This document shows positions 32,047 through 41,262 of a stretch of DNA of 64,000 bases, in pieces; within the stretch, counting starts at the first letter, position 1; each line of letters opens with the position of its first letter. The notes beneath the pieces were generated by a model. The model saw only the letters and a list, made by a program, of their open reading frames with translations, was not told the origin of the DNA and made no database searches. The stretch covers positions 2,421,501 through 2,485,500 of the forward strand of contig NZ_JUHB01000001.1 in assembly GCF_000799565.1 (NCBI RefSeq), read 5' to 3'. The position numbers were made by a program, and so were the translations under genes. The stretch is from Cellulophaga sp. Hel_I_12 (GTDB lineage Bacteria; Bacteroidota; Bacteroidia; Flavobacteriales; Flavobacteriaceae).

Positions 32047-35038
32047 CTTCTGACTTTAATTTCTTTAATTGGGAGACCAATTCTGTATACCGTTCCTTGG
32101 CATCTTTGCCTATCTCTTTATCCGAATCATCAACGATATACGACAAATAAGAAATTTGGGCCACTAGCATTTGTTGGGGATATGCACCCTCATCATTTTT
32201 AAGTTGTTTCAATATATTTTCAAGTTTCTCCTTTTCATCCTTGTCTTTGGTCTTTTCTAGTTGAGTCTCTAAAGCCGCTTGTAATTTTCTTGCTTCGGAT
32301 AATAATTGAATTACTTTATTCTGAAAATTCAGTTGTTCAGCAATCATTTGCTGTGTTATACCTTCCGTTTCTAGCCTTGGGTCTACAAGGACTTGAAACG
32401 ATTGTTCGAAAATCTCTTTACCTACTGTTAGCTTAACGGTATAGGTGCCAGGAGGTACTATTGGACCATTTTTAAAACTTCGTGCTTTTTTATCGCTCCA
32501 AGCGCCTTTTTGACGCAAATCCCATGCAAATCTATTTAATCCTTTTTTTGTTTCCAGTTTGGCATCCGCATAACTAAAAGTCATGCTCAAGCCCATGTCA
32601 ACTACCTCTTCTGAGGTCGAAGATAATTGGGTAGAATCACTAACAATAGTAACTACCGATTGCTGATCTGCATCTAGTACTTCTAATTGAACTCCTTCTT
32701 TATAATCGCTTGGTAAGTAGTAATCAATGCTTACCCTATTGGAAGGGTAGTTTGGAAATTCACTTGAGCCCCTTGAAGTTCTATATCTAATAGTATTGTC
32801 TGGCTTAAAAAGTACGGGGGAGCTCTGTAAACTAGCCATTTTAGGATCTCTTAAAGAGGTAATATTATCTAAAATCCAAAATCCACGTCCCATGGTACTC
32901 AAAATTAAATCTCCTCGATGAATAACAATGTCTGTGATTGGTGTAACCGGTAAGTTTTGCTTAAATTTTTTCCAAGTGGTACCATCATCAAAGGAAACAA
33001 ACATACCAAATTCGGTTCCTGCATATAACAAACCTTTCGTTTTTGGGTCTTCCCTCAAGACAAGGCTAGTAAAATCAGAAGGAATTCCATTGGAATCAGT
33101 ACTAATTAACTCCCAGTCTTTTCCGTAATTTTCCGTTTTGTAAAAATATGGCTTTGCATCCCCTAACAAATGTCTATCCACTGCAATATATGCCTTGGCC
33201 GGGTCAAATTGTGAAGGTTCTATAGACTCTACACGCCCACCTTTGGGTAGCTTTTTTGGGGTCACATTTTCCCAAGTTTGGCCTGCGTCCTTGGTTAAGG
33301 ATATAACACCGTCATTAGAACCTGTCCAAATTAATCCTGGTTTTAGTTTTGATTCTCTTATAGAATACAAGGTACTATAATACTCTTCTCCTGTGATATC
33401 ACGGGTGATCGGACCTCCAGAAATCACCTGCTTATTTTTCTCAAATGCCGTTAAATCTGGAGAAATAATTTCCCAAATAAGGCCATCATTTCTAGTTTTA
33501 TGAACAAATTGTGAGCCCATATAGACCACATTTGGATCATGTGGGGATACATGAACAGGTGCTACACGTTGAAACCGATAGGTTAAATCTTTAGGGTTGT
33601 GCCCATAAATATTAGAAGCACCGATGGAGTATTCTCGATCTGTTCCTGTAATTTTATTATATACACTAAAGCGTCCTTTACAATTATTATATACTATGTT
33701 ATGATTTCCAGGTTTTGGAATGGTTGGACCTGTTTCACAACCCCCTACATCTATCATTAACTGTGTTCCTTGTGGTGAAGTTCCGCTTGGAGCAACGCTA
33801 GGAATGGCAATCGTGGTATTGTCTTGTTGAGCTCCATAAACCCAATAGGGATACTGGTCATCTACTGCCACTTGATAAATTTCCGCAGTGGGTTGATTGA
33901 ATTGGGTAGACCAGCTTTTACCTCCGTTATGAGAAACGTTTGCACCTCCATCATTAGATTGGATTAATAAATCAGGATTGTTAGGATTAAGCCAAATATC
34001 ATGATTATCACCGTGGGGTACAGCCATCTGTTTCCAAGTTTTACCACCATCTTTAGATTTTAACAAGGGGTTGGCATTGGAGTAAACAATATCAGGATTG
34101 GTAGGGTCTAACTCTATATTCGTATAATAAAAAGGTCTATTAACCAGACCTTCGTTACTCGAGGTTTGTTTGAATGTTTTTCCTTGGTCCACCGATTTAT
34201 ATACTCCCCCTTCATCTCCAGGAGCCTCAATAACCGCATACAAAATACGCGAATCTGCAGGCGAAACGGCCAAATCTATCTTACCGATTAAACCTTTTGG
34301 CAAGCCATTTTCTAATTTTACCCAATCCTTGCCTCCGTTAATGGATTTGTAGATGCCTCCTTCTTTATTTTCTCCCCCCGAAATAATGTTCCATGGGCTG
34401 CGTTGAGCTTTCCATGCCGCTGCGTATACTATATTTGGATTGCCTGGCAGTAATTCTAAATCGGCAAAGCCTGTTTGCTCTGAAACAAACAAAACCTTTT
34501 CCCAAGTTATTCCACCATCGTTAGTTTTATAGATACCGCGTTCTGAGTTCGGTTTAAAAGCATTTCCAATTGCTGCCACCCAAACAATATTGTTGTTGGT
34601 AGGGTCTATTTCAACAGCTCCAATTTGCCCAACATTACGCAAGCCAATATGCTCCCAGGTTTTACCAGCATCAATAGATTTATACACCCCTTTACCTTCA
34701 ATGACATTGCTACGGAGCCCGTCAGAACCCGTACCCACATAAACAATATTTGGATCATTTATAGCAACTTCAATAGCCCCTATAGAAGGTGTTTCAAAGA
34801 ATCCGTCAGATACGTTGTTCCAAGTAGTACCGTAATCATCAGATTTCCAAACGCCACCGCCTGTAGCACCTAAATAAAAAGTGCCCGGTAGCATGGGGGT
34901 GCCTGTTACCGTCGTTACGCGACCGCCTCGTGCTGGCCCCAAGGTACGATATTTAAATACAGAAAAGTCCTGAGCAAATAAACTCACGGAAACAAAAATT
35001 GATAGCAAACTAGTTAATAAACAGGATAAAGTCTTCAT
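32036..35038 (-). CDS. VPS10/sortilin-like secreted ASP-box (BNR) repeat protein
   Basis: A 1000-residue secreted protein (signal MKTLSCLLTSLLSIFVSVSLFAQ). It carries about ten ASP-box turns of the S-x-D-x-G-x-T-W type (KSDDYGTTWNNV, KSIDAGKTWEHI, KTNDGGITWEKV, KSKDGGKTWKQM, TKDAGQTWENV, SFDDGTTWKKF), forming a large beta-propeller over residues about 25-730. The C-terminal 250 residues hold a beta domain and helical coils (KLQAALETQLEKTKDKDEKE). Such proteins are common in Bacteroidota and annotated as sortilin or glycosyl-hydrolase-like, but activity is mostly unproven. Its last codons (SEVTL, stop) fall at the junction with the lysE remnant, so the C-terminus may have been reshaped by that recombination. 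Confidence 0.87.
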   Translation of the reverse strand: MKTLSCLLTSLLSIFVSVSLFAQDFSVFKYRTLGPARGGRVTTVTGTPMLPGTFYLGATGGGVWKSDDYGTTWNNVSDGFFETPSIGAIEVAINDPNIVYVGTGSDGLRSNVIEGKGVYKSIDAGKTWEHIGLRNVGQIGAVEIDPTNNNIVWVAAIGNAFKPNSERGIYKTNDGGITWEKVLFVSEQTGFADLELLPGNPNIVYAAAWKAQRSPWNIISGGENKEGGIYKSINGGKDWVKLENGLPKGLIGKIDLAVSPADSRILYAVIEAPGDEGGVYKSVDQGKTFKQTSSNEGLVNRPFYYTNIELDPTNPDIVYSNANPLLKSKDGGKTWKQMAVPHGDNHDIWLNPNNPDLLIQSNDGGANVSHNGGKSWSTQFNQPTAEIYQVAVDDQYPYWVYGAQQDNTTIAIPSVAPSGTSPQGTQLMIDVGGCETGPTIPKPGNHNIVYNNCKGRFSVYNKITGTDREYSIGASNIYGHNPKDLTYRFQRVAPVHVSPHDPNVVYMGSQFVHKTRNDGLIWEIISPDLTAFEKNKQVISGGPITRDITGEEYYSTLYSIRESKLKPGLIWTGSNDGVISLTKDAGQTWENVTPKKLPKGGRVESIEPSQFDPAKAYIAVDRHLLGDAKPYFYKTENYGKDWELISTDSNGIPSDFTSLVLREDPKTKGLLYAGTEFGMFVSFDDGTTWKKFKQNLPVTPITDIVIHRGDLILSTMGRGFWILDNITSLRDPKMASLQSSPVLFKPDNTIRYRTSRGSSEFPNYPSNRVSIDYYLPSDYKEGVQLEVLDADQQSVVTIVSDSTQLSSTSEEVVDMGLSMTFSYADAKLETKKGLNRFAWDLRQKGAWSDKKARSFKNGPIVPPGTYTVKLTVGKEIFEQSFQVLVDPRLETEGITQQMIAEQLNFQNKVIQLLSEARKLQAALETQLEKTKDKDEKEKLENILKQLKNDEGAYPQQMLVAQISYLSYIVDDSDKEIGKDAKERYTELVSQLKKLKSEVTL

Positions 35039-35392
35039 AAAATTCTTAATAAAGGTTGGTAAAACATAAAGTCAGTCAAACTGAAATAGATGACATAGTC
35101 ATGGTAGTATTTTTATAATTTTCTAGCAGCATTTAAAAAATATCAATCTACTCCAATAAGTTTGTCATCTAGCAGAACAATTTAGAGAATTAAATTGAAT
35201 ATAAAATTTTGAGGCTTCAATTCTTATTAATTCAATGCTTGGTATTTGGTACCCGGGTTAAAAATGAGGTCTTGGTGACCAATACTAAAGCTACATTTAG
35301 CAAAATTCTCAACAGGCTGTTTTTATACCTCTTAACTGGTATTTGTCTGTTTTTTATCTCCACAATCTCAGTTATAAATATTTTAAAAATAG
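35039..35392. other. Gap upstream of the ASP-box gene
   Basis: A 354-bp AT-rich region between the lysE stop and the ASP-box gene start. It must contain the ASP-box gene promoter, but I see no clear TAnnTTTG pair. A plus-strand open frame here is judged spurious. Confidence 0.45.
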
Positions 35393-36070
35393 TTACTTCT
35401 GCTCTGCGTCTCGAATCATTTCTATACCCTCTTGAATATTGAGTTTGTCTTTTGGTAAAAATCCTTTTACAATTAAAACAACACCACAGATAATAAGGAC
35501 CACGCCTAGTCCTTTTTTAACTAGAAAAATACGTTTTGGTGTTAGTTTTTTACGCAGTTGTTTCGCTAATACTATTTTTATAAGATCTGTTGCGAAATAA
35601 GCGGCCATTACAGTCGTAAAAAATACAAGTATTCTATCATTGTTATTTTCTAAACTTGGCCCTACGATAATAATGATGCCTAACCAAAAAACGAGTACTC
35701 CTATATTTATAAAGTTCAGTAAAAAACCTTTTACAAATAAACTAACATAATCACCACTAGTGACTTTTACGTTTTCATCCCGCAATTTTACTTGCTTTTT
35801 TTTAAAGGTGATAATACCATAAACGAGTAAAATAACACCTCCAAAAACATATAGCCCCGGCTGATTACTTAAATTTTGAAGCAATTGAAAACTACTGAAA
35901 TAAGCTATTGTTATAAATATAATATCTGCCAATATAACGCCTAAATCAAAAACTAATGCGGCTCTAAAACCTTTGGTAGCACTGGTTTCTAAAAGCACAA
36001 AAAAAACAGGCCCAATCATAAAGCTTAAAAAAAAGCCCAATGGTATTGCTGCCTGTATATCGTCTATCAT
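35393..36070 (-). CDS. LysE/RhtB-family amino-acid exporter
   Basis: A 225-residue inner-membrane protein with about six helices and the LysE-family start IPLGFFLSFMIGPVFFVLLETSATKGFRAALVFDLGVILAD, in which GP...F..L.T....G...G...G....D is the family signature. LysE proteins export lysine, arginine or other amino acids by proton antiport. C-terminal extension PKDKLNIQEGIEMIRDAEQK is hydrophilic. A degraded partial copy lies 3.3 kb away at 31881-32046, so the gene was once duplicated. Substrate unknown. Confidence 0.87.
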   Translation of the reverse strand: MIDDIQAAIPLGFFLSFMIGPVFFVLLETSATKGFRAALVFDLGVILADIIFITIAYFSSFQLLQNLSNQPGLYVFGGVILLVYGIITFKKKQVKLRDENVKVTSGDYVSLFVKGFLLNFINIGVLVFWLGIIIIVGPSLENNNDRILVFFTTVMAAYFATDLIKIVLAKQLRKKLTPKRIFLVKKGLGVVLIICGVVLIVKGFLPKDKLNIQEGIEMIRDAEQK

Positions 36071-36191
36071 AAATCGTATTTCTGAAAATTCTTTATAGCT
36101 AATAAACTACTTCTCTATATCTTTTAGTTTAGAATTCACTGCAAAGAAAATACTTAAAAGGATGCTTTTAAGTAGGTATAAATTAGTAAAA

Positions 36192-36872
36192 CTACATTCT
36201 TTTTATAGTGCCTCCAAAAACTGTTTTTTCATCCATTTTCTTGGGATCTCCGTAAACTAAAACTTCTCCTCCGGCTTTAACACTTGCTTTTACGTAATTA
36301 ACGGCATATATCTCTGCTTTAGAGCCCGCATTTACATTTACGGTGGTGAAGTTAGTTTTAAAATTTTTCCCTTGGTAAATGCCTCCTGTGTTAATCATTA
36401 CATCTTGATTATCCGAAAAACCTTTCGTAGTAATAATACCACCAGTAACAGTCTTTATCAGTAATTGTTCAACTTGTGTGTTGATGATTAATTCACCACC
36501 CTCCTGTGCTTTTAATTCTAATAAATCTTGTTTGATCACGTCTTTATTAACAATTTTAGCATCTTCGTTAACATCAATAGTGACTAATTTTTCTGTATAG
36601 TACAAATCAATGAAAGTCCGGTACCCACTAAAAATTTTTACAAATTCCATACGTAATTTAAGCACTCCATCGCTATTTACAATGACCACTTTATTGGTAT
36701 TTGCGCCCGTAATAACCGCTTTATTTACGTCTGATTTAATCAAATTTATAGATAAACCATCAAATGCTTTGATAGTTGTAAATTTTTCAAGATTTTGAAT
36801 TATTTTTTCGTTTTGCGCTTGTATAGTAACGAGCGTAAACACCGAAAAAATAAGAATCAAAAATTGTTTCAT
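36192..36872 (-). CDS. Secreted head-GIN / DUF2807 domain protein
   Basis: A 226-residue exported protein (signal MKQFLILIFSVFTLVTIQAQ). The rest is a repetitive right-handed beta fold typical of the putative auto-transporter adhesin head GIN domain (DUF2807): FTTIKAFDGLSINLIKSDVN, VNEDAKIVNKDVIKQDLLELKAQEGGEL, VNVNAGSKAEIYAVNYVKASVKAGGEVLVYGDP. The family is widespread in Bacteroidota without a proven function; surface or periplasmic binding is guessed. It is downstream of rnr on the same strand with a 64-bp gap. Confidence 0.82.
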   Translation of the reverse strand: MKQFLILIFSVFTLVTIQAQNEKIIQNLEKFTTIKAFDGLSINLIKSDVNKAVITGANTNKVVIVNSDGVLKLRMEFVKIFSGYRTFIDLYYTEKLVTIDVNEDAKIVNKDVIKQDLLELKAQEGGELIINTQVEQLLIKTVTGGIITTKGFSDNQDVMINTGGIYQGKNFKTNFTTVNVNAGSKAEIYAVNYVKASVKAGGEVLVYGDPKKMDEKTVFGGTIKRM

Positions 36873-36936
36873 TTTTTTGTTTTTAGGTAATTGTATTCAT
36901 TACTAAACAAATTCTGTTCCAAAGTACAAAAAATAC

Positions 36937-39126
36937 CTACTCTGCCTTACCAATCAAAGTAAAATCGAGATGTCTTTTTACTAAATCGGTATTTTTTACC
37001 ATGACAACTACTTCGTCGCCCAATTGATATACTTTTTTAGTCCGCTCCCCTATAATAGCATATTGCTTTTCATCAAAGTTGTAATAATCACCTTTAATGT
37101 CGCTAATACGCACCATTCCTTCGCATTTATTTTCAACGATTTCTACATAAATACCCCAATCAGTAACACCTGAGATAACCCCAATAAATTCTCTGTCTTG
37201 ATGGTCTTGCATAAACTTAATCTGCATGTATTTGATAGAATCACGTTCTGCATTAGCTGCTAAAGATTCCATATCAGAAGAATGCTTACATTTTTCTTCA
37301 AAAACCTCTTCTTTAGCGGTCGCTCCGCCATCTAAATAATGTTGTAATAATCGATGTACCATCACATCAGGGTACCTTCGAATTGGTGACGTAAAATGGG
37401 TATAAAAATCAAAAGCCAATCCGTAATGCCCAATATTATCCGTAGTGTAAATAGCTTTACTCATACTGCGTATGGCAAGAGTATCTACTAAATTTTGTTC
37501 TCCTTTCCCTTTTACATCTTCTAAAAGTTGATTTAAAGAAGCACTGATAGATTTTTTATCTTTAAAATCTAATTTATGACCAAAACGAGATACAATACCG
37601 TTTAATGCCATTAATTTTTCTTCATTGGGTTCATCATGAACTCTATATACAAATGTTTTTTTAGGTTTTTGCTTCCCTATAAACTCTGCTACTTTTTTAT
37701 TGGCTAACAACATAAACTCTTCAATAAGTTTATTGGCATCTTTAGCTTCTTTAAAATAAACACTTTCTGGTTCTCCAGCTTCGGTTAAATTAAAACGCAC
37801 TTCTACTTTATCAAATGAAATTGCGCCTTCATTCATTCTTCTAGAACGCATTATTTTAGCTAATTCATCTAATTTTAGCGTTGCTTCTACTACATCATTG
37901 CCAACTTTATACGCATTTCCACGGATAGAAATATCCTCAGGAATGGTGTTTTGTTTAGTTTCTATAATATGTTGCGCTTCTTCATAGGCAAAACGCTCGT
38001 TCGAGTTGGTTACAGTTCTACCAAACCATTGATTAATAACATAGGCTTTTTTATCGATTTCGAAAACTGCGGAAAAGGTATACTTTTCCTCATTCGGTCG
38101 TAAAGAACAGGCATTATTAGATAATATTTCAGGCAACATTGGTACAACTCTATCTACTAAATAAACAGATGTGGCTCTTTCGTACGCTTCATCATCCATA
38201 ATGGTATCAGGTACTAAATAATGCGATACATCTGCAATATGAATACCAATTTCATAGTTGCCATTTTCTAAAACTACAAAGGAAAGTGCATCATCAAAAT
38301 CTTTCGCATCTTTGGGATCTATGGTAAAAGTGAGCGTTTCGCGCATATCTCGGCGCTTCGCTATTTCTTCTGGTTTTATTCCAGTGTCTAAAGTATTTGC
38401 ATATTGTTCTACTTCAGCTGGAAATTCATAAGGCAATCCGTATTCTGCTAAAATAGCATGAATTTCAGTATTGTGTTCGCCAGGTTTTCCTAGAACGTTC
38501 GTTATTTTCCCAAAGGGAGAGTCTGTTTTATCTGGCCATTCTATAAATTCAACAATAACTTTGTCCCCATTATTAGCCTCATTGATATGTTCATTAGAAA
38601 TAAAAAAATCGGTATACATTCTAAAATCGGAAATACGAACAAAAGCAAATGTTTTTTGCAATTCTACTACACCCACAAAACTTGTTTTGTAACGTTCTAT
38701 AACCTTAGTAACTTCGCCTTCTAATTTTTTACCCTTTCTACGTGGATACACATAAACTTGAACGGTATCTTTATGAAAAGCTTTATTTAATTTATTAAAG
38801 GGTACAAAAACATCATCTTCAAAACCTTCAATGATGATATAGGCATTTCCTCTGCCCGTTACATCAACCCTTCCTGTATGGTAACTTTTTGTAGCTTCGA
38901 TGGCTTTATATTTACCACGAGACTCTTCTAGTATTCTTTTCTTTTCTTTTAATTCAACGAGTCTTTTTATTAAATCATTGCGATCTGAGGCATTTTCAAT
39001 TTTTAACTTAGCTGCAATCTCCTTATAATTAAAACTCTTATCAGGTGCTGCTTCAAGTACAGTAAAAATACCTTTGGTAATTTCGCGTTGTTTTTGATTT
39101 GAAGCGCTTTTTTTTTTCTTTGACAT
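36937..39126 (-). CDS. rnr: Ribonuclease R
   Basis: A 729-residue 3'-5' exoribonuclease of the RNase II/R family. N-terminal winged-helix/cold-shock parts (about 15-220), the catalytic RNB domain (about 245-575) with the acidic metal site TIDPKDAKDFDDALSF and GIHIADVSHYL, then a C-terminal S1 domain (about 635-720: FIGVISGVTDWGIYVEIVENKCEGMVRIS). A lysine-rich N-terminus (MSKKKKSASNQKQRE) is normal for the family. It degrades structured RNA and takes part in rRNA and mRNA turnover. It is transcribed leftward from the 612-bp AT-rich gap shared with rpiB. Confidence 0.95.
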   Translation of the reverse strand: MSKKKKSASNQKQREITKGIFTVLEAAPDKSFNYKEIAAKLKIENASDRNDLIKRLVELKEKKRILEESRGKYKAIEATKSYHTGRVDVTGRGNAYIIIEGFEDDVFVPFNKLNKAFHKDTVQVYVYPRRKGKKLEGEVTKVIERYKTSFVGVVELQKTFAFVRISDFRMYTDFFISNEHINEANNGDKVIVEFIEWPDKTDSPFGKITNVLGKPGEHNTEIHAILAEYGLPYEFPAEVEQYANTLDTGIKPEEIAKRRDMRETLTFTIDPKDAKDFDDALSFVVLENGNYEIGIHIADVSHYLVPDTIMDDEAYERATSVYLVDRVVPMLPEILSNNACSLRPNEEKYTFSAVFEIDKKAYVINQWFGRTVTNSNERFAYEEAQHIIETKQNTIPEDISIRGNAYKVGNDVVEATLKLDELAKIMRSRRMNEGAISFDKVEVRFNLTEAGEPESVYFKEAKDANKLIEEFMLLANKKVAEFIGKQKPKKTFVYRVHDEPNEEKLMALNGIVSRFGHKLDFKDKKSISASLNQLLEDVKGKGEQNLVDTLAIRSMSKAIYTTDNIGHYGLAFDFYTHFTSPIRRYPDVMVHRLLQHYLDGGATAKEEVFEEKCKHSSDMESLAANAERDSIKYMQIKFMQDHQDREFIGVISGVTDWGIYVEIVENKCEGMVRISDIKGDYYNFDEKQYAIIGERTKKVYQLGDEVVVMVKNTDLVKRHLDFTLIGKAE

Positions 39127-39738
39127 TAATTTTTTAAATTTTTGGAAAATTACAAATTATATTCCATAGCAGTCATTAACTAGGGAGTAAACTAAATAAT
39201 TTCTATTTTCTATTGACTTATAAACAAGTATACTATTTATATTTCTTTTTTTTTAAATTAAATTAAATAAATGGTGATTATTATAGCTTGTTAATAGCGA
39301 GTATAATTATTTTTAGATAAACTTGATTTGTATTGATAAAAGAGTTTATTGAAAACTTATACCCTATATTATATTTTAAAAATCAGCGATTTAAACAAGT
39401 TATGAACCTATCTTAATAACCTATTTAAACATATAATTTTTAATAAGTAAATGTAAATGAATTGTTAATTTCTACTGAGTGAGGTATGAATATCTTCTTT
39501 GTATTCTTTTAGAAGTTTAAAGGAAAAGTATCAACTAGTTTTGTAATTCACTTTTTAAAGTTCTTATAAAAATTTACTAGTTACTTTTTGTTATCATGTT
39601 ATGAACAGAATACAAATCTTCCTAATACGCTAAGAAACAACAGAACTAGCTTTTTAATAAATTTTTGTTGTTAATAACCTAAATTCTGTTGTGAAAGCAT
39701 AGGTATTTGTACATTTACGATATCTTAAATATTACATT
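39127..39738. other. AT-rich divergent intergenic region, candidate replication origin
   Basis: A 612-bp gap between divergent rnr and rpiB, strongly AT-rich. DnaA-box-like words of the form TTATnAACA, one base from TTATnCACA, occur at about 39219 (TTATAAACA), 39599 (TTATGAACA) and, inverted, about 39669 (TGTTAATAA). Weaker ones are near 39289 and 39400. No open frame. Two parS sites lie 17-19 kb away. An origin is possible, but an ordinary AT-rich promoter region is not excluded. Confidence 0.35.
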
Positions 39739-40170
39739 ATGAAAATTTCTATTGGTAACGATCATGCGGGTACGGAATACAAATTAGCTATTGTTGGGCT
39801 TTTAAAATCGATGCATATCGAGGTTAAAAATTATGGTACGGACAGTAATGACAGTGTAGATTATCCAGATTTTGTGCATCCAGTTGCAAAAGATGTAGAA
39901 GCAAATGAGGCTGATTTTGGGATTATTATTTGTGGAAGTGGTAATGGGGCTAGTATGACGGCAAATAAACATCAAAGAGTACGTTGTGCTTTATGTTGGA
40001 ATAAAGAAATTGTGTCATTAGCACGGCAGCATAATGATGCTAATATTCTAAGTTTACCGGCGCGCTATATTTCATTAGCACAGGCATTAGATATGGTACA
40101 AACTTTTTTAGAAACCGGTTTTGAGGGAGGTAGACATGAACGAAGAGTGGAGAAAATAGCCTGTCAATAA
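39739..40170 (+). CDS. rpiB: Ribose 5-phosphate isomerase B
   Basis: A 143-residue RpiB/LacAB-family enzyme that interconverts ribose 5-phosphate and ribulose 5-phosphate in the pentose phosphate pathway. Signature segments: IGNDHAGTEYK (His 9 region), NYGTDSNDSVDYPDF, the phosphate and active-site loop IICGSGNGASMTANKHQRVRC with the catalytic cysteine, and RQHNDANILSLPARYI. Length is typical. It is divergent from rnr and is followed 64 bp later by the acetyltransferase gene, possibly in one transcript. Confidence 0.93.
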   Translation: MKISIGNDHAGTEYKLAIVGLLKSMHIEVKNYGTDSNDSVDYPDFVHPVAKDVEANEADFGIIICGSGNGASMTANKHQRVRCALCWNKEIVSLARQHNDANILSLPARYISLAQALDMVQTFLETGFEGGRHERRVEKIACQ

Positions 40171-40234
40171 GTATAAATACCTTTAAATTATTTTAGTACC
40201 CATAACAAATCGTTCTATCTAACTAAATTCCCTA

Positions 40235-40675
40235 ATGCTAACTATCAAAGTAAAAACCTTTCAAGAACTTTCGACCCTAGAATTGTATGCTATTTTACAA
40301 TTGCGAAGTGAGGTGTTTGTGGTTGAACAAGATTGTGTGTATCAAGATGTAGACGACAAGGATCAGAAAGCATTGCATGTCATTGGTTTTAAGAATAACA
40401 AAGTAGTAGCGTATACCCGTATTTTTAAACCAGGTGATTATTTTAAAGAATCTAGTATTGGTCGAGTGGTCGTTGCATCTTCAGAACGCAAATACGGCTA
40501 TGGGATCGAAATTATGAATGCCTCAATTTATGCGATTCAAGAACATTATAAAGAAACTAGTATTAGAATTTCAGCCCAAACATACCTGCTAAAATTTTAT
40601 TCTTCATTAGGTTTTAAAAAAGTGGGAGAAGAATATTTAGAAGATGGTATTCCACATGTTAATATGATAAAATAA
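40235..40675 (+). CDS. ElaA-like GNAT N-acetyltransferase
   Basis: A 146-residue GNAT-fold protein of the ElaA group. The N-terminal LYAILQLRSEVFVVEQDCVYQDVDDKDQKALH is characteristic (E. coli ElaA-like LRxxVFVVEQ..YxDxDxxD). The acetyl-CoA-binding loop region is SSIGRVVVASSERKYGYGIEIMN. Substrate unknown. A bidirectional hairpin terminator directly follows its stop. Confidence 0.88.
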   Translation: MLTIKVKTFQELSTLELYAILQLRSEVFVVEQDCVYQDVDDKDQKALHVIGFKNNKVVAYTRIFKPGDYFKESSIGRVVVASSERKYGYGIEIMNASIYAIQEHYKETSIRISAQTYLLKFYSSLGFKKVGEEYLEDGIPHVNMIK

Positions 40676-40703
40676 AAAAGCACCTATTTTCATAAGTGCT
40701 TTT
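40676..40703. terminator. Bidirectional terminator between convergent genes
   Basis: Stem AAAAGCAC / GTGCTTTT with a 12-nt loop, with A- and T-runs on either side. It lies between the plus-strand GNAT gene and the minus-strand gene ending at 40728. Confidence 0.7.
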
Positions 40704-40727
40704 CTAATTATTGGTTTTAAATGCTAG

Positions 40728-41102
40728 CTATAGTTTAATAGGCTCTTTATTAGATAGGTTAATATCTTCAAGCATCATATCGGTAAATTTATAATGACCT
40801 TTTGTGGTGATGATTCGAAAGCGATTTGATTTCATTCGGCTTATGGTATCTAAAAACAACCATTTACTCTTTAATAATCTTGGTTTTTTAGATTTTAAAC
40901 TGATTTCAAAGTAGTATTTTCTACCATTTTTTATAGCTACAATATCTGGTGTTATTTTTGAATCGGTTCCTTTTCTTAAATAAGATTTTGGGATGTCGTA
41001 TCCCTCCATATCAGCTTTGATTTGCTCAAAGCCAGTGGCTTCTAAATGTTGAATAGATTTTTCTAAAAAGGCCGAGTTTTGTGTTTTATCTGATGCTGTC
41101 AT
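40728..41102 (-). CDS. Hypothetical protein with PD-(D/E)XK-like nuclease pattern
   Basis: A 124-residue soluble protein, not assigned to a named family. The middle reads GTDSKITPDIVAIKNGRKYYFEISLKSKKPRLLKSKWLFL, which has the D-(x)n-E-x-x-x-K style of the restriction-endonuclease-like fold (D in TPDIVA, E in YYFEIS, K in LKS), as in Holliday-junction resolvase-type or NERD-type domains. It is short and has an N-terminal helical part. It could be an ancient nuclease-fold protein that has lost or kept activity. Stand-alone gene, flanked by a terminator and a divergent peptidase gene. Confidence 0.65.
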   Translation of the reverse strand: MTASDKTQNSAFLEKSIQHLEATGFEQIKADMEGYDIPKSYLRKGTDSKITPDIVAIKNGRKYYFEISLKSKKPRLLKSKWLFLDTISRMKSNRFRIITTKGHYKFTDMMLEDINLSNKEPIKL

Positions 41103-41262
41103 AATTTACAAAGTACAAAAATTAAATGAAAAATAAAAGTAAAATAGATTGATTAACAGCGGATTAACAAAAAGACGAGACTTGTTTGCTAAAGATTAAA
41201 CTTAAAACCACGTCTAAGTTCTTATAATTTTATAATTTGTTCCTGTCAAAAAAGCACCATCT

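Noticed and set aside
35209..35442. Plus-strand 77-codon frame with a hydrophobic stretch
   Set aside because: It starts at a weak codon, overlaps the lysE end antisense, and has no family resemblance; AT-rich chance frame.
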